A stretch of 64,000 nt of DNA, taken from positions 10,833,001 through 10,897,000 of the forward strand of contig OZ023192.1 in the NCBI GenBank assembly GCA_963995505.1, read 5' to 3'. Numbering within the stretch: position 1 is the first letter of the stretch; each line of letters starts with the position of its first letter. Below the pieces are notes generated by a model. The model was not told where the DNA came from. It searched no databases and was given only the letters and a program-made list of their open reading frames with translations. Origin of the DNA: Hypericum androsaemum (taxonomy: Eukaryota > Streptophyta > Magnoliopsida > Malpighiales > Hypericaceae). The position numbers and the translations under genes are program-made. Shown one piece after another: positions 48,957 to 59,971 of the stretch.

Positions 48957-49165
48957 TAGTATAACGCTCCGTGATCTTATCGACTGCCACCACAGATTAA
49001 GACACGAATTTTTCTGTTTTGTTCTCACTCACATGCATCCCGAAAATTTACCAGAAGTCACCCATTTTGAAATTACTCCGATCAAACTCGTTTAATCTTG
49101 CAGTTCTTTTAAGATGTGTGCCATAAAAGAACTTGTACCTTATTAATATGGATAGTTCAAATCAA
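48957..49165 (-). mobile_element. 5S-rRNA-like repeat, second Cassandra-type remnant
   Basis: Shares its layout with 35985-36210: CCGTGATCTTATCGACTGCC, AGAAGTCACCCATTTTGAA, AACTCGTTTAATC and TTGTACCTTATTAATATGG. The 5S-like core is at about 49030-49115. The body is more eroded than the other copy. No LTR partner was found nearby. Confidence 0.55.
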
Positions 49166-49420
49166 TATTGGCGTTCTTGAAGCCATTGGAGTGCGTACTG
49201 AAATGGAATTCGCATTATCTTTTGGGCTGGCCAATGTAGTCCTTAAATCGGATTGTAATCTGGTGGTGGCCGCGTTACAAGGAGGTACCCATGGCTCGAG
49301 TGACCGGTGGAGGATTGTCGAGCATTGGCGCTGGAATTTGCAAGGCGGCAATACTGCTTCATTTGTAAGGAAGGTAGCGTGCTCGCTCACGGGTTTTTGC
49401 CCAATCAGGTGTTAAAAAAA
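49160..49420 (+). pseudogene. LINE-type RNase H (RVT_3) fragment beside a MULE
   Basis: GVLEAIGVRTEMEFALSFGL and NVVLKSDCNLVVAALQGG match the RVT_3 domain (E.A...G...A and SD motifs). The frame breaks after TASFVRKVACSL, where a second frame carries the homologue of the V.AH.LA tail. A fragment only. Confidence 0.65.
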
Positions 49421-50124
49421 AAAATTATCAAAATGGGGTTCGTTAAAAGTATTTCAAGTTCATGGCCTCTCTCCGGGTCGAACATTTTTTTTATTTCTCT
49501 CTTCTCATGTCAAAAAATTTTTCCGACTTAGGCCCAGACCGAAATTTAAAATAGATTTTAATTATCGAGTAAAGTTTTCAATTCCCGCACCGAATCAAAT
49601 ATTTTTTCGACCCAAGGTGAGAGAAAATTCCAGGTCGAAAAAAATATTCGACCAAAGATCATCCATTAGAGCATAACTCAGATAAAATAAAATTTCGATT
49701 TCAGGCAGATAGGGTTATCCAAAATCTAGTTTTGGATTGGAAGTGGGATTTTTTTGGATAAAATTCACAAGTCGAATATTTTTTTCGAATTAATACTCTA
49801 TATAATGTTTTGGATTGCCTTTTGGAAGAGAAAAATTTGATCAAATGTCTATTAACGTTGAAGAAGATGTTAGGAACATGGTTTAGACCATGTTCTACTT
49901 TTTTGGACAAAATGTGAGTGAGATTTCACTGGAAATCTTTGTGGAGAAGAGGGTGTCTAATGATTACAACTCGTTGATCATTCAAGAAAGTCAGTTCTTA
50001 GTGGTGACAATTACTAAGAAGTTGGTACGTCCATGGGGATGCGTGTAGCTGGAGATGAGCCAAGATTTGATTGGTTTAAAAATGACCCTAGAGATGTGAC
50101 TTCATATGCAACAACAAATTTACA

Positions 50125-50270
50125 CAGTGAAGAAGGAGGAGGAGGAGGAAGAGGAAGAGGAAGAAGAAGAAGAGGGAGAATAGGAGGACGAGGAATAGGA
50201 GGAAGAGGAGGAGAAAAAAGAAGAGGAGGAGGAGGAGAAGGAAGAAGAGGAAGAGGAAGAGGAAGATTAT
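50125..50270. repeat. GA/GGA-rich microsatellite
   Basis: Purine-only tract in the MULE interior, translating as Gly-Arg repeats. The homologous place in the second copy (59015-59055) is shorter, so it has expanded here. Confidence 0.9.
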
Positions 50271-50353
50271 GTTGCATAACAATACATGCATAACAAAATA
50301 GAGAACTACAATACGGTCAACTCGCTCTAACTGAGCCCAGTGAACAATCATCG

Positions 50354-50800
50354 ATGAGTATTTATACTGAAGAATGTGATTGTCACCAAGCAATATATGG
50401 AAGTTGTTATGGCCTGTTGAAGGAGGGTACAATTTGGAATAGCAAAAAAGATACAACGAGAGAGATCAAGGCATTCACAATGAAAAATGGGTGTGAGTTC
50501 AAACTCCAAACAAGACCAGATACTTCTGCTGTGTAGTGTATAAAATGGAAGACGAATGAGTGCAAATGAAGTGTCTCAAGGGAAACAAAGAGAGTACTTT
50601 TTGGTACTTGAAAAATACTGAAACACACCTGCCCACATACCTGTAGTGGCCTACAGAAGTCGTAGGATCATTGACAACTCACTTCTGCTATCATTGCAAA
50701 ATTTGTTACGAATCGAGTAGAGGAGCAATCGGAAGTTCCAGTTAAGTCTATAAGATCGGAGATCTACGGCCACATTGGATACAAGCCCTCTTACAAGAAA
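50354..50800 (+). pseudogene. MuDR-type transposase N-terminal remnant
   Basis: IWNSKKDTTREIKAFTMKNG and CEFKL are followed by IKWKTNECK after a stop, the pattern of the MuDR N-terminal domain (acidic helix, then basic residues and CXW). Further frames give FWYLKNTETHLPTY. In the second copy, 59500-59640 retains CKWRISVSKEG. The DDE catalytic part is not seen. This is a decayed gene and not functional. Confidence 0.6.
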
Positions 50801-51400
50801 ATGTGATGGGAAAAAGAGAGGGTGTTTAAGGCATTATGAGGGGACTAGGACGACGTGGACGGCAGGCGAGGGGACTGGGATGGCGTGGACGGAGGAGAAT
50901 GGCGTGCGAGGGCGAGGACGAGGATGGGACATGAACGGCGAGATAACAAATGACGAGGACTGGCGACGCGACATCTAGGGACGTCAGGGGACTGCGACAG
51001 ACAGGTTATGTTAAGCGAGGGACGTCGTGGGGAGGGGGAGGGGGATGGGGATTTCTATATTTTTTACGTATCGAAGGTTTCTTTCGAGCCCGGTATTTGT
51101 AGGGCCTGGATGAGCTCATGTCGAATATTTTTTCGACCATGGATTTTCTCTCACTTCAGGTCGAAAAATAAATTCGATTTGGTTTAAAAATAAAAAAACT
51201 TATTCGATAAATAAAATCAGTTTAAAATTTCGATCTAGATCAAAGTAAAAAAAATTGACCTAGTTAAAGAGAAATAAAAAATAAATTGATCTGAAGAGAG
51301 GACATCATATCTGAAATACTTTTAAAGGAGATTCTATTTTGGTATTACATTTTTTGTTGGATACTATTTTGGGCAAAAATCTCGGCTGACCAACTTGCCA

Positions 51401-52373
51401 AATGGAGCTACCTACTGGTCACACTCACGCTGTTCACTCAAGTCCCCACATTGATATTACTTTTTCACTGGAAATAGATATGACGGATAATATTAGTAGC
51501 TTTGACTCGGGGTCGGTTTGTAGGGGTGGGGGGTTTTTGGTATTTTTTTAAGGGGTAAAAATAATATATATTACATCGGAATAACCAAAATTTGGATTAT
51601 AAAGATAAGAGTAAATATAAGGATGATAAAGTCAGACAGAAACGAAAAGCAACAGAGTGAGTGCATAGTGCATAGAAATCGCAAAGGTAACATGACAACA
51701 AAAACCGAAAGCATCTTAAAAAATGAGAGTCAAACCAAACTAATGCTGACCAAAGAGGCTAGAAGATACAAAATTATATCAAAGATGCAACTTTGTTTGG
51801 GATGGTTAGTCTAGATCCTAGGAACGGGGTGGGGCTTTTTCTGTTTGTTTGGGATGCGTGTATCATGGGCAACATGTATAACTCATCTTTTAGCAGTGTA
51901 ATTGCTTATGCACTTTTTTTGTTTCGGTATTTTCAAGTGAGATTTGGTTTTTCAGAATTGGATTTTTATCGAGACCGTCAACTACAACTTCGTACTTCGT
52001 ATAAGAAAATTTTACGTATTGGAGAATAAATTTTTAGGTGGATAATACTTAGTACTCTTGTATGAGAGGAAATCTAGATGTAGGTGGATAGGTTAGGTGG
52101 TTTGTACCTAGGTCCGGAAATCGCGAGCTTGACGTATGTTTCAACGATTATAATGCTTTGATTTGATTAATGAAGTAAGTCTTTACCCTAAAAAATGATT
52201 ATCATTAAAATGTTTTATGTAGTTACAAAAGACTACTTCGAGTCAAAAGAAAAGTTTTAAAAACAAACTGAAAAATGTAATTTTTTGTGATATCTTTCTC
52301 GAGGCATCAAATCAGAAAATAAAAGTGAATTGCGACTAAAGCACTAATGAAAGTTAAAATAGATCCTTCTTAT
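51401..52373. other. Spacer with a LINE-like 3' end
   Basis: The stretch 51440-51550 is shared with 63640-63730 and belongs to the larger duplicated repeat. Near 52140-52195, TTGATTAATGAAGTAAG...CCCTAAAAAA looks like an L1 3' tail, with no target duplication found. No gene. Confidence 0.4.
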
Positions 52374-53082
52374 TGGGGATGACAATGGGTAGAGTAGGAT
52401 AGGGTATTGGTAGAACCATACTCATATCCTAGTTTTTTTAGTTGGACCTATACCTTACCTTCGACCCTACAAATTTTTTATTGTTAGATTCATACTCTGC
52501 CCTCCTGGAGACCCAGGATCTGTAGGGACCGACCCTTTAACGTTCTGCATTTTGATAATTTTTAATCAAAAATTAATTTTTATATAAATTTTAAATAAAT
52601 TCAAGATATCTACTACGTTAGACATCAACATTGAATAGAAAATTGATGAAAGATCAAATTTTGTAATTTAATTTCAATAGTCCAAAGATTTTCTTTTAGA
52701 GTTTGAAGTACATAAATAATTCAACAAAAGAAAAATATAGCATGTCGGCTTCTAGTGATCCATCATTCATGACATCTTCTGTGGAATAACATAATAAATA
52801 TGTTAAAGTTAACCGTAAAGTATATTATATATATTATCAATACGGTCTAATTAGAGTCTAACTAAAGTTTAATTAAGGTAGAGTTTAAAATATGGTAAAA
52901 ATGTAAGGGTAGGGTCCGACCCACAAGGTCTAGCTATGGATTCATACCGTACCCTACCCTACCTCTAAGCATGGACAAATACCCATACCCTACCCTAGAC
53001 CTAGTCAAAATCAACATACCCTAAACTCGTAGGGTAAGGGTAGGGTCCGACCCTCAGGGTATGGGTATTTCTGCCATCCCTA
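52374..53082. mobile_element. hAT non-autonomous element, second copy of the 46253 family
   Basis: 709 bp, ends TGGGGATGACAAT and, inverted, TAGGGATGGCAG. CTTCTTAT before and CTTCTTAA after are a 7-of-8 target duplication. Internal text such as TCAACATTGAATAGAAAATT matches the other copy in inverse orientation. Confidence 0.88.
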
Positions 53083-53090
53083 CTTCTTAA

Positions 53091-53475
53091 TAACAATTCG
53101 TGGGTAGGATGACAACCAGATCTTCCATCATTTTCTTCGAGAGTCTGTAGGTCAATTTTTTCCCCTTGTAAAAACAGAGAATAAAACTTAATACCATCTA
53201 AAGCTCAAAAACTTGACAAACTCGCCTAAATTTTTTTCCCAAAAGAAAATAGATCTGCTTGGGCTAAGCATAACAAAAGTTGTATCTAAAATAGAACAAA
53301 TTTTACAATTTGAGAATTAATTCGATCCTGCTTGGGCTAAAAATAACAATAATGGACCTGGAACCGAACAACAGAGCCAACTAACCCATAAATCCCGACT
53401 CCAACTCCAACGGCTTCTTCTTCGTCAGCTTCTCCAACGGTTGAAGCTCCAGAAACAAAAAACAAAAATAAAAAA
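53091..53475. other. Upstream region of the PPR gene
   Basis: Short AT-rich promoter-sized interval between the hAT element and the PPR start codon. No definite TATA box is visible. Confidence 0.45.
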
Positions 53476-55401
53476 ATGCAGCGCTTCAGAATTAAGCTCC
53501 CACTCTCTTCTTCTTCTTCCTCCTCCTCCTCGGTACGCTCCGTTTCGAAGAAACCAATACACGAGATCAGAAACCTCCAGGAGGCATTGTCCCGGCTCGA
53601 CCAGCTGGTCAGTGTCCGACCCCTCCCATCTACTCTCCTCTTCAGCCGCCTCCTCGCCTCCGTTTCGAAGCTCAACCACCACTCCGTCGTCGTAACCCTC
53701 TACAGAAGGGCCCGCCTTTCGGGCTTCTCGCCCGATTCCTACGCCCTCAACATCCTGTTGGTCTCCTTCTCCCGCTTGCCCGGTGGGGCCGGGTTCGGCT
53801 TCTCCCTCCTGGGTCAGATGCTTAAGATGGGTTTCGCGCTCGACGTGGCTAATTTTAACTGTCTGGTTAACGGGCTGATCTTAGACGGAGATGTCGGCGG
53901 AGCGCTTAAGCTGTTCGATGAAATGTCCGAGAGAGGGTACGTGCCTGATGTAGTTACTTACAACACGGTTTTGAAAGGGTTGTGTAAGAAGAATGGCGAC
54001 ATTAGGGTGGCTGTTAGGTTGATGAATAGAATGACGGGGTTCGGTTGCGAGCCTGACGTGGTGACGTACAATACTGTAATGAACGGGCTCTCTCTTACGG
54101 GGAAATTCGGTGAGGCTGTTACGCTGTTCGATGAGATGTCAAACAAGGGTTGTGAACCTGATGTGGTTAGCTACAGTACCATCATGAATGCTCTTTGCAA
54201 AATGGGAAGGGCTGAGATGGCTATGATTTTGCTGCGGAGGATGGAAGAACACGGTTGCGAGGCTGATGTTTATGCTTATAACATTATCATCGATAGCCTC
54301 TGTAAAGCCATGAAACTGATAGAGGCCACCGAGCTTTTATCGGAAATGAAAGGTAAAAGGGTTCTACCAAACGTATACACTTATAATTCTCTCATTTGTT
54401 GCTGCTGTGACTTAAAGGATTGGAAGGGAGGCAGAAGGATTCTAAATGAAATGGTTTTACATCGCGTTTTTCCCGATGTCATCACATATGGTACTATTGT
54501 TGATGGGTTGTGCAAAGATGGCAAGGTTTTAGAGGCTCAAAGTGTTTTTGACACCATGGTTCAGAATGGTGTCTTGCCCAATGTAATCACTTTTAGTTCG
54601 CTACTTGATGGATATTGTACAGTGGGTCAAATTGATAAAGCGTCAGAGGTGTTGGATCTGATGATTTCTCATGGTTGTGTACCTAACGTTGTTACATATA
54701 GTTCTCTGATCAATGGATATTGCAAGGAGAAAAGAATAAACGAAGCAATGAAGCTATTCGAGGAAATAAGTCTGCGGGGCCTGAAACCCAATGTTGTTAC
54801 TCACAGCATCATCATTGGCGGCTTGTGTCGCATCGGAAAAGTTTCTGATGCATTAAGACATTTTGAAACGATGCAAGAATCAGGGCCAAATCCTAATTAT
54901 GTTACTCTCAAAGTGCTCTTGCAAGGCCTTTTTAGTCATTGCCAACCTGCTGATGCTTTGACATTGTTCAAAGAAACAAAGAATACTAGTATGGGTTCTG
55001 ATATTAGGATTTATAATGTTATTATGCAAGGTTTGTGCACTGCTGGAGCAATTGAAGTTGCCAAAGGGCTCTTTTGTAGCGTGTTTGTTTGTAAAGGGGT
55101 GTCTCCCTGTGTTAGGACGTATAATACCATGATCGATGGATTTAGTAAAGCAGGAATGCTTGATGAAGCGTACTGGTTGTTTAGTAAGATGGAGAGAGTT
55201 GGTTGTTCACCTAATGACTACACTTATAATGTGCTAATTCATGGGTTTCTATGCCATAATGAGTATTTGAAAGCTATGGAGCTTATCGATGAAATGGTCG
55301 CAAGGGGTTTTGCTGCAGACTTGTCGACTACAAGACTGGTGCTCGAGTTAAGCGTTCATACTAAGGATGTTCAAGATTGGATTAAAAACACTAGAGCTTG
55401 A
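53476..55401 (+). CDS. P-class PPR protein, Restorer-of-fertility-like
   Basis: Sequence-specific RNA-binding protein, presumably in mitochondria or plastids. Intronless, 641 residues. The N-terminus is basic and serine-rich (MQRFRIKLPLSSSSSS), as expected for an organelle transit peptide. IRNLQEALSRLDQLVSVRPL then LLFSRLLASVSKL is the opening of RFL-type PPR proteins. About 15 tandem 35-residue repeats fill residues 52-625, in the pattern DVVTYNTVLKGLCK...EAVTLFDEM...GCEPD. The repeat beginning near 161 has one extra residue (KKNGDI). No E, DYW or SMR domain follows, so it is P class. RFL proteins act on mitochondrial transcripts and can suppress cytoplasmic male sterility; the target here is unknown. 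The ATG at 53476 is preceded by an A-rich context. It looks intact. Confidence 0.94.
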   Translation: MQRFRIKLPLSSSSSSSSSVRSVSKKPIHEIRNLQEALSRLDQLVSVRPLPSTLLFSRLLASVSKLNHHSVVVTLYRRARLSGFSPDSYALNILLVSFSRLPGGAGFGFSLLGQMLKMGFALDVANFNCLVNGLILDGDVGGALKLFDEMSERGYVPDVVTYNTVLKGLCKKNGDIRVAVRLMNRMTGFGCEPDVVTYNTVMNGLSLTGKFGEAVTLFDEMSNKGCEPDVVSYSTIMNALCKMGRAEMAMILLRRMEEHGCEADVYAYNIIIDSLCKAMKLIEATELLSEMKGKRVLPNVYTYNSLICCCCDLKDWKGGRRILNEMVLHRVFPDVITYGTIVDGLCKDGKVLEAQSVFDTMVQNGVLPNVITFSSLLDGYCTVGQIDKASEVLDLMISHGCVPNVVTYSSLINGYCKEKRINEAMKLFEEISLRGLKPNVVTHSIIIGGLCRIGKVSDALRHFETMQESGPNPNYVTLKVLLQGLFSHCQPADALTLFKETKNTSMGSDIRIYNVIMQGLCTAGAIEVAKGLFCSVFVCKGVSPCVRTYNTMIDGFSKAGMLDEAYWLFSKMERVGCSPNDYTYNVLIHGFLCHNEYLKAMELIDEMVARGFAADLSTTRLVLELSVHTKDVQDWIKNTRA

Positions 55402-56341
55402 AGGACCTCGCCTTCAAGCAAATTGGAAGACGTTCCTAATTTCTGACTTAGTGTTAGTTTTAACTGATTTCCGGGTCACATATATCTGTGAATTTGTATA
55501 GCAAGCATGGAAAGGTTCCTAGAACCAATGTGACATGTGAAGCTTGACCTGTGAATTTATGAAGCAACACCAACCCATTAAGTGACAATTCCTACTTTTG
55601 CCTCCTATTACATGGCTTACCTGGAATGCATCAATTGTGAATTGTAGCAGAGACTGAATCCCAACAGGAGGAGAGTCAGAACTTAACCATGTAAAGTTGG
55701 CGGTTCAAGTCTTTATTGCTTTCTTGTAGTATAATAGCTCTGGTGGTTCATTTTCGTGTATACTGGCACCCGTTCTCCAGATATGCACTATGTTTCAACT
55801 TCAAAAACGATGTAGCCGGGAGTTGGTCTAAGTGGAAAGAGACTCGGAGACTTTAAGTTCAAGTTTCACGTATGTTAAAAACATCATTGTAAGAGTCACT
55901 TTCTAAAATTGGGTCTGATAATGCTTGATTCTGAATATGAAAACTTTCATATATGTGAAGAAAAACAGTTTTAAGTTCAAGTTACTAATTAGATTTTTTA
56001 TATAAGTGCAAGTCCCAATCTTTGTATTTTTTGGTGGAATTGTTTTCTAATATATGTAGCACAAAATGAAAAATGAAACATCCAAACAAACCGAGTCTTT
56101 ATCATGCACCTGTATTGGGAAAAGCTCCAAGTTGGCTCTTTCGCTTTTCTTTTTATTTTTGTTGAGGAAAATCTCTTTAGCTTATTTGGGTGTCTTTGTT
56201 TGTTGAGTTCTGACGAAAATAAAGGTGCAGCTGTTGCCATCTTTCCCCAAAAAAAGTCAACAACTTGCGCATAAAATAATAATTTGGACATCCCTTCCAA
56301 GAAACATTTCACCCATTAACATAGTCCCGTCAAAAAAGTAT
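55402..56341. other. 3' flank of the PPR gene with a SINE-like stretch
   Basis: Includes the 3' UTR. At about 55812-55905, AGTTGGTCTAAGTGG and TAAGTTCAAGTTTC resemble box A and box B of a tRNA-derived SINE, without clear ends. No other gene is seen. Confidence 0.4.
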
Positions 56342-56545
56342 GACAAGTCGGGGTTATTTTTCGCAGTGATGTTAAAAATTCTGATAATTTCGAAAATAGA
56401 GTTGTCAGTTAAAGTATTCCTTGTCTGAGGTTGGTTAGAAATCGCACAAAATATTGCGGTTTTAATTTGCAAAGAAACCGCACAAAATTGTGCAGTTTTT
56501 GGCAAAAATGCACTTTTTTGTGCGGTTTCTTGCACAAGCTGAACA

Positions 56546-56987
56546 AAAAGGGGTTAATTTCTCCGACAATTCCCTGAATGGGGTTGTCAGGGGATGTTTT
56601 TCTTGTCTGGGGTCGAGCCAGAAACCGCTCAGCAGGGCATTTTTTATGTAATATATTATTTATTACAAAGTTATAAGTCAATAGGCTCTTGTAGATTGAT
56701 TGGTTAGAGTGCTTATTTAAAATTGTGGAAGTCTTCGGTTCGATTCCGAACAAGAGCCATTGTGTGTTTTTATTTGGATTTTCTCCCCCTTGCTCAGGGT
56801 AGTTAATTTTTTTCGGTGGAAGTTTTTTTGGCTAAACAAAAAATGCTCCCGGTGGAGCGATTTTTGGCAAAACAAAAAATGCTCCCTGCTGAGCAGTTTC
56901 TGGCTCGACCCCAGACGAAGAAAACATCCCCTGACAATCCCATTCAGGGAATTGTCGGGGAAATTAACCCCCTTTTGGAAAATTACT
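56546..56987. mobile_element. Nested TIR element E carrying a tRNA-like sequence
   Basis: About 95 bp at each end are inverted copies (CGACAATTCCCTGAATGG, GTTGTCAGGGGATG, GGGGTCGAGCCAGAAAC, CGCTCAGCAGGG). The right end extends to GAGTAATTTTCC, as in the element at 61355; the left end lacks that outer stretch. The uninterrupted arm at about 57700-57725 shows where it broke into its host. It contains a tRNA-like unit at 56685-56758 pointing outward to the right. No target duplication can be resolved. Confidence 0.8.
56685..56758 (+). ncRNA. tRNA-like sequence with pol III boxes (in element E)
   Basis: 74 nt. The acceptor stem GCTCTTG...CAAGAGC is perfect, as is the T arm TTCGG-TTCGATT-CCGAA; D-loop TTGATTGGTTAGAG. 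Box B GGTTCGATTCC matches consensus. A TTTTT terminator lies at 56767-56771. The anticodon stem does not pair, so no amino acid is assigned. It is a candidate pol III transcript, not a working tRNA. Confidence 0.7.
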
Positions 56988-57908
56988 CACATTTGGCTCC
57001 GGTTATCGGCTCGGCTCGTTGTCTACTTTTTTTCTGATTATTTGAAAAAATTTATAATTATCTCGATTATTTGTAATGTTTATCTTTATTTTCGGTATTT
57101 GTAATAATCTTGAACCCTTCCGTATATACATTTTCTCTGTACCTCGAATAAAAATGCATCTTTTTTTCGTTTTAAGTTTTTAATGTGAAACGCACGATTT
57201 GTTGTATTTTTTGGCCATCTGTTTTTATGCGACATTCTAATTATGGCCTTGTGTTTTATGGGAAAGGGATACTCACTTTCTTCCCTGGTAATGTCGAAGG
57301 GATTATTGATGTGGTGAGATTGACCCCAACTAACTATATCATATAAATATTAATTTCATATCTACAAATTATTAGTCAACTCAAATTTAGAGGCTGTAAT
57401 TGTCATTACAAGATATGAACGTAATTGTCCATGTTTCTTGTATGTATTCGCGAGCATGTCATGGACATATAATTTTCTTTTAAGCATCTGAAAGAATCAA
57501 ATGTCATACTACTCCATCTATTTTTAGCTAAAAAAGACGCGTTTTTATTCGAGGTACAGAGAAAATTTATATACGGAAGGGTTCAAGATTATTACAAATA
57601 CCGAAAATAAAGATAAATATTACAAATAATCGAGATAATTATAATTTTTTTCAAATAATCAGAAAAAAAGTAGACAACGAGCCGAGCCGATAACCGGAGC
57701 CAAATGTTCAGCTTGTGCAAGAAACCGCACAAAAAAGTGCGTTTTTGCCAAAAAGTGCACAATTTTGTGCAGTTTCTTTGCAAATCAAAACCGCAATATT
57801 TTGTGCGGTTTCTAACCAACCCCAGACAAAAAATACTTTAACTGACAACTCCATTTTTGGAATTGTCAGAATTTTCAACACCACTGCAGAAAATAACCCG
57901 ACAAGTCG

Positions 57909-58108
57909 TCATTTTTTTGGGTGGAAACCAGCCAGTTGTCTTTGTCGGACTATGGAAGGAACCTCCGCCAGATTTTTTTCCCCTTGCAAACCGAAAGCCA
58001 CTTTTTCAAAGGTACAACTTTTGGAACATTTTTACCTTAATATCTAAATATTCATTCATTTAATATTTAGTAATATAGATCTATTATAATAATGGTCTTT
58101 CTCCCAAG

Positions 58109-58109
<1 letters not shown>
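57909..58109. other. Short spacer before the TA tract
   Basis: Nothing coding. Ordinary flanking sequence of element D on its right side. Confidence 0.5.

Positions 58110-58185
<76 letters not shown>
58110..58185. repeat. Long (TA)n microsatellite
   Basis: About 38 TA units, the longest in the window. Confidence 0.97.
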
Positions 58186-58187
<2 letters not shown>

Positions 58188-59971
58188 TCTTATTGTAAGA
58201 GTTTATTTGTAATTACAAAATATATTAAAAATATACTATTGTCAATAAAGATTATTTATTTAAAATTTTATCTGCAAAAGGATCTCTAGAAATGTTTCAA
58301 CTCATCGTGCATGGAATATGATTTTTTTTAATCGTATCAAATTTTTCTGACGTATTTTTAACAAGTAGTTATATTAGTTGTTTAATTGATTAATTTATTC
58401 ACAAAATGCGTTAAATTGTTATTCATCTGTATACAGCAAAATCATCACTTTAAAAATATTTTATATTAGTGCTCATCTTTAGTTTGTTTTTATATCATTA
58501 GAGCATCCATTCGAGGTCACCCATTAGAGCATAAGTCAAATCAAAAAACAAATTTCCCAATTTAAGGCAGACAGGGTTATCCAAAATCTAGTTTTGGATT
58601 GGAAGTGGGATTTTTTTGGATCAAATTCACAAGTCGAATATATTTTTTGAATTAAGACTTTATTAATATTTTGGATTGTATTTTGGAAGAAAATTTTTTG
58701 GTCAAATGTCTATCAACAATGAAGAAGATGTTAGGAACATAGTTCATACAATTATTCACTTTTTTGGACAAAACGTGAGTGAGATTTTACTGAAAATCTT
58801 TGTGGAGAAGAGAGTGTAAAATGATTACAACCTGTTGATCATTCAAGATAGTCGATTCTTGAATGGTGGCGATAATTACTAAGAAGGTGGTACATCCACG
58901 AGGATGCGTGTTGCTAGAGATAAACCAAGATTTGATTGGTTTAAAAACGATCATAGAGGTGTGACTCTATATCTTAGAGGTGTGACACCATATGCAACAA
59001 CAAATTTACATAGTAGAGGAGGAGGAAGAGGAGGAGGTGGAGGAAGAAGAAGATTATTGTAATAGACGAAGGGACTGCATTGGGAATTAAGAGAAGTTCA
59101 GGGATCAAATTGTAAGAAGTCTCCATAAACTGCCTCAATCAGGGGTATAAACAGAAGTACTGTAAATGTAGATGGGGGCTATACATTTTTGTATCAAACT
59201 CAAGAAACTAAACGTTTCTTTGTATCTCTTCTTCCTATTCTCTCTATCTCTTTCTTCCCTCTTCTTTCCCAAATCTTGATTAGGGTTCTTATCTCTTTTC
59301 TCTATCAAAATCGTTACAATTATGTTGCCCAATAATACATGCACAACAATACAGAGAACAATAATATGGTCAACTCGCTCTAATTGAGTCTGGTGAACAA
59401 TCGGTTATGAGTATTTATGGGTAAGAATATGATTGTCACCGAGTTGTTATGGCCTGTTGAAGGAGAGTACGAATTAGAATAGCAAAAATAATGCAACGAG
59501 AGAGATCGAGGCATTCACAATGAAAGATGGGCGTGAGTTCAAACCCCAAGAAACAAGACCAGATACTTCTGATGTGAAGTGTATAAAATGGAAGATGAAT
59601 GAGTGCAAATGGAGGATCAGTGTCTCAAAGGAGGGATGTCGGGGAGTGGTGACAGAAGGGTTCTAGTGGGCGAGGGAAGACGGGGGAACGGGGATTTCTA
59701 TGTTTTTTACGTATCAAAGGTTTATTTCAAGCCCGGTATTTGTAGGGCCTGGAAGAGCTCAGTCGAATATTTATTTCGACCAGGGATTTTCTTTCACTTT
59801 AGGTCGAAAAAACATATTTGATTTCGTTAAAAAATTGAAAATTTTACTTGATAAATGAAATTGATTTAAAATTTTAATCTGGGTCAAAGTCAAAAAAAAA
59901 TTTCGACGAGAGGAGAAAAAAATAAAAAATAAATTTATCTAGAGAGAGGGCACGAGATCCAAAATATTTTT

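Larger units (their letters stand above)
49390..51400. mobile_element. Mutator-like element with long TIRs and a decayed transposase
   Basis: Left sequence about 49395-49650, read inverted, matches 51125-51380. Shared blocks are TTTTTGCCC, TTAAAAGTATTTCA, the GGTCGAATATTTTTTTCGACC palindrome and TTTCTCTCACNT. The exact outer ends and target duplication are unclear. The interior carries a MuDR-like fragment and a GA-rich repeat. A second copy of the same region, without the left TIR, is spread over 58510-63730. Confidence 0.7.
56351..57899. mobile_element. MULE-like element D: long TIRs, perfect 9 bp target duplication
   Basis: GACAAGTCG at 56342-56350 and 57900-57908 is a perfect 9 bp duplication, the Mutator signature. 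Left arm 56351-56545 plus 56985-57170 matches the inverse of 57535-57899. It is split by a nested element at 56546-56987. Ends read GGGTTATTTTTCGCAGTG and, inverted, GGGTTATTTTCTGCAGTG. The unique centre is about 57170-57535. No transposase frame. Confidence 0.92.
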
